Of a stretch of 33,161 bases of DNA, positions 7,128 through 14,333 are shown one piece after another; the stretch's first letter is position 1, and every line of letters begins with the position of its first letter. Under the pieces are notes generated by a model. It was not told where the DNA came from, made no database searches, and saw only the letters and a program-made list of their open reading frames with translations. Made by a program: the position numbers and the translations under genes. Source of the stretch: JAAYDK01 sp964543935 (GTDB taxonomy: Bacteria > Spirochaetota > Spirochaetia > Sphaerochaetales > Sphaerochaetaceae); NCBI GenBank assembly GCA_964543935.1, contig CAZJAK010000026.1, positions 1 through 33,161 of the forward strand. Direction: 5' to 3'.

Positions 7128-9294
7128 TACAGACTCACTTCGGTAAAACTCGGCTGGAACATGTGTGGTTCATCGGCAATGAAAGCGACATAAGCCGCCC
7201 CGGTGACCTTCACTAGGTGCGCACCCGAGTAGAGGGTGTCCTCACGGGTGGAAAAATCGTAGCCGAGAGCGATCACTCGGCAATCAGCGGGCACTTCACA
7301 CCTGAACGTTCCATAGGGGCCGATCTTGCGCCAGACGGAGGATGTTTCCCCTCCAGCCTCGACAGGCTCCCCGCTTCGCAAAGGCGAAACATCATCGATC
7401 GAGATGCAGCGGTAACCGCCTGCAACCAAGCGACCGTCGACAAGACGTGGCGGTATCTGGTCGCGGGTCATCGGCAGGACCATCCGGGTGCGCCCACCAT
7501 CCATTTCACCATAAGGAATCCAAGCGCCCTGATACAATAAAACATGCCGTCCGACTTGATCGAACACCTCAGTCGCAAACACTTGGTGGTAAAAGTCGCT
7601 GGTGGCGAGGTTCTCCATCAACCAGACCGATTCGGGGAAGCGACTGCCACCAGAGCCACTGTCATGGCTTTCCAAGCGGGTCATGAGAACTTCGGCCCGG
7701 TCGGTCGGTCCGGCATGCCCGAGCAGGACCTTGATCCCGGCCATCTCGCTGAACGAATAGCGTTNNNNNNNNNNNNNNNNNNNNNNNNNNNNNNNNNNNN
7801 NNNNNNNNNNNNNNNNNNNNNNNNNNNNNNNNNNNNNNNNNNNNNNNNNNNNNNNNNNNNNNNNCCGGCATGCCCGAGCAGGACCTTGATCCCGGCCATC
7901 TCGCTGAACGAATAGCGTTGGCCTTCCCCGTCCACATACATGCCGTCCCCGACATGGGTGGCGCTGATTCGTTCTTGGAAACCCACACCATCGTAATCGG
8001 AAAGAGTCATGCTCCGGGTTGCAGCATCGAACTCGATTTGCGACAAACCGTCGCGAGAACCGTACCAGCCTGCGTACATCTCATGCAACAACGGCAACGG
8101 TTGCTCTGGCGCTTCAGTGCGGTCATTGTAAGCCTGACCTGAAAACTGCCCGGTCTCGGTCAATACCGCCCGCAAGATCTTGTCGGCAACCTCGATCTGG
8201 TCGACATTGCCGCTGCACATCAAAGCTACCGCGGTACCCGACTCGGGCACGATGAAAAGCATCGAGGTGTAGTGGAACGTCCCGCCGCTTTTCCCCACCA
8301 CCTGGACTCCTTCCATGCGGTAGGGGTCGCGCACCGTCATGTCCCAGCCCAATCCCGTTTCCAGTTGACGGCGGAAGGGCACTACCTCGTCGGCATAACC
8401 TGGTTGTGCGCTCAAGAATTCATCGAGCATATCGTCGTTGAGCAAACCTGCACCATAGGTGATCGATGCGAACTTCAGCATATCCAAAGCGGTCGAGGAA
8501 AGGCCTCCCGATCCTTGGATGTTGACTGTCTCAGGCGGCAGCGGCGCCCCATCCACACCATAGGCCCTGGCATAATCATTGCTTCCATGGCCAAATCCAA
8601 AGCTAGTATGGTCCATCCCGAGCGGCTTCAGGATCCGTTCGTGCACAAATTCAGCAAACGGTTTCCCGCTGAGCTGCTCCACCAGCGCCTGGGCAACAGT
8701 GAAGCCATCGTTGCAATACACGGTATGGGCACCTGGATCGTGTTTGAGCATCGATTCGGACAACACCCGCAGCGTCTCTTGCACATACCCGTCAATGGAT
8801 TCGGATGCGAACCCGTTGTGGAAATTCGTTCCTGGGAAACCCGAGGTGTGGTTGAGCAGCATCCGCACGGTGACCGAACGATAGCGTTCGTCGGCCATGC
8901 TGAAACCCTCGAGCACCTCTGCCACCGGCTCATCCAGACTCAAGCGGCCTTCTTGAACCAGCATGAGCACCGCTGCAGTAGTGAACACCTTGCTGATTGA
9001 ACCGATATTGAATCGAGTGCTCTCGTCGACCGGTAGCGACAGCGTCTTGTCGCGAAATCCGAAACCTTGCGAGAACACGACCTTGCCTTCGTGCATGACG
9101 GCAACCGATGCAGAAGTGATCGAGCCATCGGCCAACAACAGGTCGAGTGTCTGGCGGGTCACTGCCGCCGTCTGTGCATAGCCGCCGGCCGTTGTCGAAT
9201 GCTGCAGGGAGCGCGTCTGCGCACACCCGGCCAAGACAAGCATCGAGAGCGCCACGACGAGCGCTCCGATTAGATGCCGCACACTGTTTCTCAT
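7127..9294 (-). CDS. Lipoprotein serine hydrolase of the beta-lactamase/PBP4* family (spans an assembly gap)
   Basis: A lipobox LVLAGC24 follows a hydrophobic signal. The hydrolase domain (about 45-390) has S99-x2-K102 (GSISK), LLNHTSG (146-152), Y193-C-N195 and K336-S-G338. These are the three active-site elements of beta-lactamase-fold peptidases and esterases. After the N run the same frame continues through a second C-terminal domain down to 7127. Bases 7710-7764 and 7865-7919 are identical, and removing the gap plus one copy gives a single uninterrupted frame of about 670 residues. The ATG at 9294 lies 6 nt after a TATACT box and has no Shine-Dalgarno. Likely substrates are peptidoglycan fragments or other D-amino-acid peptides or esters (inference). 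It is coupled to the glycosidase gene. Confidence 0.85.
7710..7919. other. Scaffold gap (100 N) flanked by an identical 55-bp overlap
   Basis: N occupies 7765-7864. The 55 bases before it (7710-7764) are repeated exactly after it (7865-7919). This is what remains when two contigs that share a k-mer-length end are scaffolded with a default 100-N spacer instead of being merged. Collapsing the duplication restores the hydrolase reading frame, so the gap is probably artefactual and contains no missing sequence. Confidence 0.9.
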
Positions 9295-9300
9295 GATTGG

Positions 9301-9330
9301 AGTATAGCCCGAGGCTCGCCGTGCGGTAAA
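9301..9330 (-). promoter_or_regulatory. Candidate promoter of the serine hydrolase, leaderless
   Basis: On the minus strand TTTACC (9330-9325), an 18-nt spacer and TATACT (9306-9301). The -10 ends 6 nt before the ATG at 9294, the same distance as for the GntR gene at 2896. Confidence 0.45.
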
Positions 9331-9348
9331 CCCAAACTTCCTCACAGA

Positions 9349-9378
9349 TTGACAGCGCCCACGTGGGAATAGCATACT
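9349..9378 (+). promoter_or_regulatory. Promoter of the EEP-family gene with a palindrome in the spacer
   Basis: TTGACA (9349-9354), an 18-nt spacer and CATACT (9373-9378). The spacer contains the perfect 10-bp palindrome CCCACGTGGG (9358-9367), a plausible operator. Transcription would start near 9385, giving a short leader with AGGAG at 9387-9391. Confidence 0.55.
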
Positions 9379-9399
9379 TTTACTCGAGGAGCACAGGGT

Positions 9400-10440
9400 A
9401 TGGCGAAGCGGTATCCCCACTATTACTTATTTTGGGTCGCCCTCGTAGGCTTGCTTGCCACAAGCAATGGCTGCGTCATCCTCGCCAACCGGTTTTCCGA
9501 ACCAGCGCGGTTCGAGACCATCCCGGTCAGCATCGCTCTAGCGCCCACTCAAGCGGACCCCGCACAAGAAGAGCTGACCATCCTCAGTTGGAACCTGGGT
9601 TATGCCGGATTGGGCGCGGAGGCCGACTTCTTCATGGATGGAGGACGCCATTACCGCCCCGCTTCAGGCAAGCTGGTCGACAAGAACCTGGACGGAATCA
9701 TCGGGTTCTTGAGCAACACTCCGGCCGACCTGCTGGTGTTGCAAGAGGTGGCCAAGACCTCGTGGATCACCCGCCAGCGAGACGTGTTGGGCAGCCTGCA
9801 GAAAGCCCTGCCCCATCTGCAATGGACCTACAGCGACGACCTGAAAACTGCTTGGGTGAGTTGGCCGTTACGCATCCGCATCGGTAACGCCACCGCTTCA
9901 AAGGTGGCGGTCATTCAGGCTGAAACCAGGGCATTGCCGCTTGAAAAGAACTTTGTCGCGGGTATTTTCAGGAAGCACTACCGGATGCACATCGTCCGTC
10001 TCTTTCCCGATTGGGTGGTCGTCAACGTCCACCTCAGCGCGTTTGATTCACTCGAAGACGATGTGCGTTCACAACAGCTGCAAGCTGTGCTTGACTTCGC
10101 CACTGCCGAGTACGCAGCAGGCAACCGGGTGGTCGTCGGCGGAGACTGGAACTTCACCCTGGTGGAAAGCAGCTTCCCCCACCAGACCGCTGAGGAATTC
10201 CTCTTCTGGATCAGGGATTTGCCCGACTGGGCCCGCTTGGATGGATGGCGTTGGATCGCCGACCCCCTCGTCCCGTCGGTGCGGACCCTGCAACAAGCCT
10301 ATGTCGAAGGGATCAACCATACCTTGGTCATCGACGGCTTTCTCGTCTCCCCCAATGTCGAAGTCGTCCGTTTTGGCACCGTCGACATGGGCTTCGCCTA
10401 TAGCGACCATCAACCGACTTTGTTGACCGTAAGACGATAA
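9400..10440 (+). CDS. Exported endonuclease/exonuclease/phosphatase-family protein
   Basis: 346 residues. A hydrophobic N-terminal segment (about 8-20) ends at C25 (ATSNGC), a relaxed lipobox or an uncleaved anchor, so the protein is probably outside the cytoplasm. The EEP fold is clear from SWNLGYAG (N65), LLVLQEV (E116), VNVHLS (H211), GGDWNF (D249, N251) and YSDHQP (D336, H337). These are the metal-binding and catalytic positions of the DNase I/exonuclease III/sphingomyelinase superfamily. Substrate could be nucleic acid or a phospho(di)ester. AGGAG sits 8 nt before the ATG. It is divergent from the serine hydrolase and convergent with a 5'-nucleotidase, so phosphoester scavenging is a reasonable shared theme (inference). 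Confidence 0.85.
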   Translation: MAKRYPHYYLFWVALVGLLATSNGCVILANRFSEPARFETIPVSIALAPTQADPAQEELTILSWNLGYAGLGAEADFFMDGGRHYRPASGKLVDKNLDGIIGFLSNTPADLLVLQEVAKTSWITRQRDVLGSLQKALPHLQWTYSDDLKTAWVSWPLRIRIGNATASKVAVIQAETRALPLEKNFVAGIFRKHYRMHIVRLFPDWVVVNVHLSAFDSLEDDVRSQQLQAVLDFATAEYAAGNRVVVGGDWNFTLVESSFPHQTAEEFLFWIRDLPDWARLDGWRWIADPLVPSVRTLQQAYVEGINHTLVIDGFLVSPNVEVVRFGTVDMGFAYSDHQPTLLTVRR

Positions 10441-10444
10441 CACA

Positions 10445-10468
10445 GCTGCCGCGGTTTCCCGCGGCAGC
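10445..10468. terminator. Hairpin between convergent genes
   Basis: GCTGCCGCGG (10445-10454), loop TTTC, CCGCGGCAGC (10459-10468): a 10-bp perfect GC stem just after the EEP stop. A T5 tract lies about 9 nt further on, so rho-independent function is likely but not ideal. Confidence 0.7.
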
Positions 10469-10491
10469 ATGAGACGGTTTTTCTCTACTGC

Positions 10492-12276
10492 TTACTTGAT
10501 AATCCCTTCAGCCTTCAGTTTGTCGACATTCAGCGATTTGGCGTAGGGCACATCAAGCTTGCCCTCGTTGACCAACTTGACCACCTGGTCGCGGTAGGGC
10601 GAGGCAAGGTTCACGCCGGTGATCGACCAGTTGTTGTCCACGAACGGAACAAGCGTGCCCTGTTGTTTGATGTACTCGACCAGCATGTCGCGGATCGACT
10701 TGGCCGATTCCCACTCGCGCTTGCCGGCAACGAGGTTCTGGGCCTTCAGCGCCGAAGAATAGCGGTAGTTGTTCACCGCCAACGTCAGGACTTGGTCGTC
10801 CTTCAACGGGGCCCCTTTGAACTTGACATTGACGATGCGCTGTCCGACTGGTTTGGACAGGTCGATCTGGTAATCGACGCCGGCGAACATGTCGTACAGG
10901 TAGCCCGGCTTGTCGGGATTGAAGCTGATCGAGAGATCCCCGGGCACCCATTGGTTGTAGCAGGCGGCCGACCATTCCATGTAGGCCTTCAATTCCTTGC
11001 CGGTCACCGTGACGCGGTACAAGGTGTTGTCGTACTTGTAGATCCCGAAAATCGTCCCGTAGTTGATCGGACCGGCCTTGATGTCGCTTGTGTCGCTGAA
11101 CAATGCAGCGGCCGAAACATCGGCGCCCGAATTCATCAGCTGGACATGGTTGATCAAATCCATCACGGCCGTATCGCGCAGCTTACCCTCGGGGATACCC
11201 TTGATCTCATTGATAGGTTGGTAATTCACACTGGCGGTCCCGAAGATGCCTCCGCTGGGAGTCCCGTCAGCCGAAGGTGCGCCACCACTGATGAAGTCGC
11301 GGGTGGCCTTGTGGGCTTCGGCAATGAACGGGACAGCGCGCAACGCTTCGCTCGGGGCGTACTTGGCCATGTCGACCACTTCCACCTTGCTGTCGATGAC
11401 GTTCTTGTCCTTATCCAACGAGATGTCGAAGCGGATCACATCGCGGCCGAGGTTGCGGCCTCCACCGATAACGACACCACCCTCTTTCTTGTTCACCAGG
11501 ATGTGGGCGTGTCCGACGATCAGCGCATCGATCTCAGGGCACAATTCGAGGATCTTGTTGGCGCCATCGGAACCGTTCTCCTCATCGTATTCGGGGAACA
11601 AGCCCACATGGGCCGCCACGATGATCACATCGACCTTGTTCTTGAGAATGTCGACAACCTTGCGGCAAGCCGGACCGACTGCCGCATAGTTGAACATGTC
11701 GACTTTCTCGCCGTCCCAGCGGGGAGCATCCGGGTTGGTCAAGCCGATGATGCCCACCCTCACCCCGTTGCGCACCTCGATCCAGTAGGGAAGAGCTGCC
11801 ATCATCCCGTCGTCACGCGACATATTGGCCGCCAAAAGCGGGAACTCGGCCAAGGCTTGCAAACGCTCGACCAATGCTTGGCCGAAGTTGAACTCATGGT
11901 TCCCCAACACCATGGCGTCGTAATCCATGAAATTCATCGCCTCGATGACCGGATGGTTGCCTGCACGCTTGTTGTACAGGTCATCGGTCATGATGTTGCC
12001 TTGGATGGTGTCGCCGTTGTCGATCAAGATCACGTTGGGATTCTGGGCCCTCACCTCCTCGACATAGGTGTGGATGCGGGCCAAGCCATTGTTGGTCGTC
12101 TCCTTGTTGTCCTCATAACTGAAGCCCCACACGTTGCCGTGCAGGTCGGTCGTCCCGATGATGGTGATCGTTTGGGGACCTTGAGCCTCGAAAGCCGCTT
12201 GAGCGGCAAGGAAACCCGATGAAAGAAGCAAGACCATCGTGAAGATGGTCAAGATACGCAACGCCCTACGTTTCAT
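10492..12276 (-). CDS. Secreted 5'-nucleotidase / 2',3'-cyclic phosphodiesterase (UshA-like)
   Basis: 594 residues with a classical signal peptide (KRR, hydrophobic core, AQA-AF cleavage around 28). The metallophosphatase domain has GTTDLHGN (D44, H46), DNGDTIQG (D89), LGNHEFNFG (N126, H127), AAHVGL and VGHAHI, the complete dinuclear metal site. The C-terminal nucleotide-binding domain (about 350-560) includes YDNTLYRVTVTGKELKAYMEW and AVNNYRYSS. It would dephosphorylate extracellular or periplasmic nucleotides to supply nucleosides and phosphate. GGGAGGT lies just upstream of the ATG at 12276; the longer frame to 12504 overlaps the preceding lipoprotein and is not supported. It has its own promoter at 12364-12392. 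Confidence 0.93.
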   Translation of the reverse strand: MKRRALRILTIFTMVLLLSSGFLAAQAAFEAQGPQTITIIGTTDLHGNVWGFSYEDNKETTNNGLARIHTYVEEVRAQNPNVILIDNGDTIQGNIMTDDLYNKRAGNHPVIEAMNFMDYDAMVLGNHEFNFGQALVERLQALAEFPLLAANMSRDDGMMAALPYWIEVRNGVRVGIIGLTNPDAPRWDGEKVDMFNYAAVGPACRKVVDILKNKVDVIIVAAHVGLFPEYDEENGSDGANKILELCPEIDALIVGHAHILVNKKEGGVVIGGGRNLGRDVIRFDISLDKDKNVIDSKVEVVDMAKYAPSEALRAVPFIAEAHKATRDFISGGAPSADGTPSGGIFGTASVNYQPINEIKGIPEGKLRDTAVMDLINHVQLMNSGADVSAAALFSDTSDIKAGPINYGTIFGIYKYDNTLYRVTVTGKELKAYMEWSAACYNQWVPGDLSISFNPDKPGYLYDMFAGVDYQIDLSKPVGQRIVNVKFKGAPLKDDQVLTLAVNNYRYSSALKAQNLVAGKREWESAKSIRDMLVEYIKQQGTLVPFVDNNWSITGVNLASPYRDQVVKLVNEGKLDVPYAKSLNVDKLKAEGIIK

Positions 12277-12363
12277 GGAAACCTCCCTTGAAAAACCGCA
12301 GCGAGGGACGACCCCCGTACGCCGGAAAGTCGGATTCCCTTCGCACATGAGCAAACCAAGGTC

Positions 12364-12392
12364 AGTGTAATGCGGGCTGTTGCGGAACGCAA
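12364..12392 (-). promoter_or_regulatory. Promoter of the 5'-nucleotidase gene
   Basis: TTGCGT (12392-12387), a 17-nt spacer and TACACT (12369-12364) on the minus strand. This gives a leader of about 80 nt before the ATG at 12276. The -10 box TACACT is the same as at 2884, 13439 and 26112. Confidence 0.55.
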
Positions 12393-12403
12393 GCTTGTAA
12401 AGG

Positions 12404-12820
12404 TCACTGCGGTATCGTGGCGTTGCTTCCTTCCAAGACAATCTCACCTTGGTCATTGAACAAGGCATGGATGGTCTCATTGCGGCCGTCCACCATATAA
12501 TCATAGGTGAAATAGACCATATCGTAGGAGCCTGCCACGGGGATGATGGTGAGCGAGACCGTAGTACCGAGATGGTTGATGAACAAGTCCACCGAGTCGC
12601 CCGGCTGCACTGTTTGGCCTTGGGCCAATGCGTTCGGCGCCATCACCCGATACTGCTGGTCGGTTTGCACGTACTGGCGTAGCGAGACCCGCTCGATCGG
12701 GGAATTGTATCCGTTCGTGATGGTCAAGCGCTTCATCCTGGGAGCGTCGGAACAACCCGCCACACCCAACGCCAACACAACCACCAGCCCAACCGCTATC
12801 ATGCGCAATGTCTTCGACAT
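12404..12820 (-). CDS. Small lipoprotein, second of a tandem paralogous pair
   Basis: 138 residues. A signal peptide ending in LGVAGC23 marks it as a lipoprotein. The mature part is a small beta-rich domain of unknown family. It parallels the adjacent 136-residue protein in order and wording: RLTITNGYNSPIERVSLRQY here versus KLMIIENDYSSAIDYVSFEQY there, then a PGDS/PGES turn and FTYDYMVDGRNE versus FTYDFIFAGKEE. The pair therefore arose by duplication. AGGAGGT (12834-12828) 7 nt before the ATG lies against the stop codon of the upstream copy, so translation is linked. It precedes the 5'-nucleotidase gene. No function can be assigned. Confidence 0.85.
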   Translation of the reverse strand: MSKTLRMIAVGLVVVLALGVAGCSDAPRMKRLTITNGYNSPIERVSLRQYVQTDQQYRVMAPNALAQGQTVQPGDSVDLFINHLGTTVSLTIIPVAGSYDMVYFTYDYMVDGRNETIHALFNDQGEIVLEGSNATIPQ

Positions 12821-12834
12821 AGTGGAAACCTCCT

Positions 12835-13245
12835 TTAGTCAGTCTCAATCTCTTGGGCATTGCTTCCCGAACACTCGATCTCGGCTGAACTGGTGAAGGT
12901 GAAAGTCACCGGTTCTTCCTTGCCCGCAAAGATAAAGTCGTAGGTGAAGTTCAATGCATCGCCTTCGTCATCCACGCAATCGATGCTGATCCGGTTGTGG
13001 ATTGTATAGGGCAATCCATAGAATTGGCGCGATTCTCCCGGCTCGATCGTCTCATCGGGCTCCAACAGGTTGTGCCCGCCATCGCGCGCTACCGAACCAT
13101 ATTGTTCGAACGAGACATAGTCGATCGCTGAGGAATAATCATTTTCGATGATCATCAATTTGCCGATCGGATTGGCACAACTCGCTGTCAGCACAATGAC
13201 GATGCATGCAGCGAGCATGAGGCCCGACAGTGTCTTCCTGCGCAT
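12835..13245 (-). CDS. Small lipoprotein, first of a tandem paralogous pair
   Basis: 136 residues with a lipoprotein signal ending TASC23. The mature domain resembles the downstream 138-residue lipoprotein along its whole length. They share an initial beta hairpin with a conserved N-D/G-Y-S/N-S/P motif, a P-G-E/D-S turn and an F-T-Y-D-F/Y strand. This copy adds an acidic C-terminus (ECSGSNAQEIETD) with an extra pair of cysteines (C92 region and near the end) that might form a disulfide. AAAGGAG precedes the ATG by about 8 nt. The divergent ferredoxin gene shares the upstream dyad-rich region. Function unknown; a surface or periplasmic accessory role is all that can be said. Confidence 0.83.
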   Translation of the reverse strand: MRRKTLSGLMLAACIVIVLTASCANPIGKLMIIENDYSSAIDYVSFEQYGSVARDGGHNLLEPDETIEPGESRQFYGLPYTIHNRISIDCVDDEGDALNFTYDFIFAGKEEPVTFTFTSSAEIECSGSNAQEIETD

Positions 13246-13274
13246 TCCAAGACTCCTTTCAGTTGTTTTTTGGT

Positions 13275-13290
13275 GTATCGAATGCGATAC
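13275..13290. repeat. 16-bp inverted repeat upstream of the lipoprotein pair
   Basis: GTATCG, AATG, CGATAC form a perfect dyad (13275-13290) 30 bp upstream of the lipoprotein start, in its probable 5' leader or promoter. It may be an operator or a small hairpin. Confidence 0.4.
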
Positions 13291-13326
13291 GCAAGCATGC
13301 TACCATCGATTGTTCCTTTGGAAAAC

Positions 13327-13377
13327 CACAATGTTAGAAAATTGTCATATGTTTCGTCTATTTGTCATAACATTGTG
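13327..13377. promoter_or_regulatory. AT-rich dyad with two phased TTGTCATA repeats
   Basis: CACAATGTTA (13327-13336) and TAACATTGTG (13368-13377) are perfect inverted repeats 31 bp apart. Between and into them, TTGTCATA occurs at 13342-13349 and 13362-13369, exactly 20 bp apart (about two helical turns, same face). This arrangement suggests cooperative binding by a regulator in the divergent lipoprotein/ferredoxin region. Confidence 0.5.
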
Positions 13378-13403
13378 CATAAGAGCACAATCCTGTCCGC
13401 TTG

Positions 13404-13444
13404 GTGACATCGTCACATAACCATCGCGGCCGGTGCGCTACACT
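13404..13444 (+). promoter_or_regulatory. Ferredoxin promoter with an activator-like dyad near -41
   Basis: A -10 box TACACT (13439-13444) has no recognisable -35. Instead a perfect dyad GTGAC-ATC-GTCAC (13404-13416) is centred about 41 bp upstream of the predicted start (near 13451). That is the position of a class II CRP/FNR-type activator site. The sequence resembles but is one base shorter than a CRP site. Confidence 0.45.
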
Positions 13445-13467
13445 GATGCACAAGCGAGGAAATCAAG

Positions 13468-13716
13468 ATGGCGTTCGATCTTTCCAGTTTGTTCGGCACC
13501 AAGGACCAAGAGGCAACCCAAGGTTCGCGCACCTTGGTGATCAATACCCACGTCTGCCCCCAAAACCACCGCTGCCCAGCTGTGGCGACCTGCCCGGTCG
13601 GCGCACTGAGTCAGAAAGGATTCGCTGCCCCCACGGTGGACCGTGCGAAGTGCACTTCCTGCGGCAAATGCAGCCGTTATTGCTTTCCCGGAGCTTTGAG
13701 AATGCAGCGGGCATGA
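13468..13716 (+). CDS. Small 4Fe-4S ferredoxin-type protein
   Basis: 82 residues. The C-terminal cluster motif CTSCGKCSRYCFPGAL is a standard C-x2-C-x2-C-x3-C, with a proline-associated CPVGAL earlier. Further cysteines (HVCPQNHRCPAVATCPVGA) could bind a second 4Fe-4S cluster in the pattern CPxxxxCPAxxxCPxGA, which is known from small anaerobe ferredoxin-domain proteins. The ATG at 13468 is preceded by GCGAGGAAATC. Its TGA overlaps the ATG of the membrane protein gene (ATGA), so the two very likely form one electron-transfer unit. Partner and direction of electron flow are unknown. Confidence 0.85.
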   Translation: MAFDLSSLFGTKDQEATQGSRTLVINTHVCPQNHRCPAVATCPVGALSQKGFAAPTVDRAKCTSCGKCSRYCFPGALRMQRA

Positions 13717-14282
13717 GCAAGAGATTCCGCATCCCGCTAGCATTGATGGCCATCACTGCCACCTACTTCCTGCTGGGGTTCGTCAGCATCCTCAGCGCCT
13801 CATTAGCGCTACTGTGCATGGCTTTGCCGTTCATGCTGACCTTGAAAGACAACCGGCGTTCGTGGTGCTCGTCGTACTGTCCACGGGCAGCTACTTTGAC
13901 CGCGGTCGGCAGGGTCAACAAGCACTGGAAGACTCTCCCGTCGATGTTCCTCAACGGAAAGCTCCGCACGTACCTGCTGTGGTACTTCGGCCTGAACCTG
14001 CTGTTCATCGCCGGTTCGACTGTCCGGGTCGGCATGCAGGAGATGGCGGCGATGGACCATGTGCGGCTGTTCATCGCAATCGCCTTGCCGGGCCCATTGC
14101 CACAGCTCATCCCCTTGACCCAAGGGATACCGCCTTGGGTGGTCCACCTCAGCTACCGCTTCTATTCGATGATGCTCAGCTCGACCATCATGGGCATCGC
14201 CGCCGCCCTCATCTGGCGCCCGCGGGCGTGGTGCGCCGTGTGTCCGGTAGGCAACCTCACCAGAAAGATGGTCGACCGCTAA
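13713..14282 (+). CDS. Membrane protein with NapH-like iron-sulfur cysteines
   Basis: 189 residues with about four to five hydrophobic helices (residues 8-40, 75-95, 108-130, 150-172). Two cysteine groups face each other in sequence: WCSSYCPRAA (after helix 2) and WCAVCPVGNLTRKM (C-terminal). They resemble the CxxxCP elements of NapH/NosR/RdxA-type polyferredoxin membrane proteins but lack their additional ferredoxin domain, which the coupled 82-residue protein may supply. The start overlaps the ferredoxin stop. A role in moving electrons between a cytoplasmic donor and the membrane or periplasm is inferred from the cysteines only. Confidence 0.78.
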   Translation: MSKRFRIPLALMAITATYFLLGFVSILSASLALLCMALPFMLTLKDNRRSWCSSYCPRAATLTAVGRVNKHWKTLPSMFLNGKLRTYLLWYFGLNLLFIAGSTVRVGMQEMAAMDHVRLFIAIALPGPLPQLIPLTQGIPPWVVHLSYRFYSMMLSSTIMGIAAALIWRPRAWCAVCPVGNLTRKMVDR

Positions 14283-14289
14283 CAGGAAG

Positions 14290-14314
14290 CGCCTTCGGGG
14301 ATCCCGAAGGCGCC
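14290..14314. terminator. Hairpin between convergent genes
   Basis: GCGCCTTCGGG (14290-14300), loop GAT, CCCGAAGGCGC (14304-14314): an 11-bp perfect stem immediately after the membrane protein stop. It is not followed by a clear T tract in either direction, so it may act with Rho or as a stabilising end. Confidence 0.65.
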
Positions 14315-14333
14315 AGACTTCACAGCGTGTTCC

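Noticed and set aside
7710..7919. The 55-bp direct repeat as a biological repeat or attachment site
   Set aside because: The two copies abut a 100-N gap exactly and collapsing them restores a continuous gene, so it is an assembly overlap.
10663..12222. A 519-residue open frame on the plus strand
   Set aside because: It is antisense to the 5'-nucleotidase, lacks a ribosome binding site and recognisable domains, and is a by-product of GC-rich codon usage.
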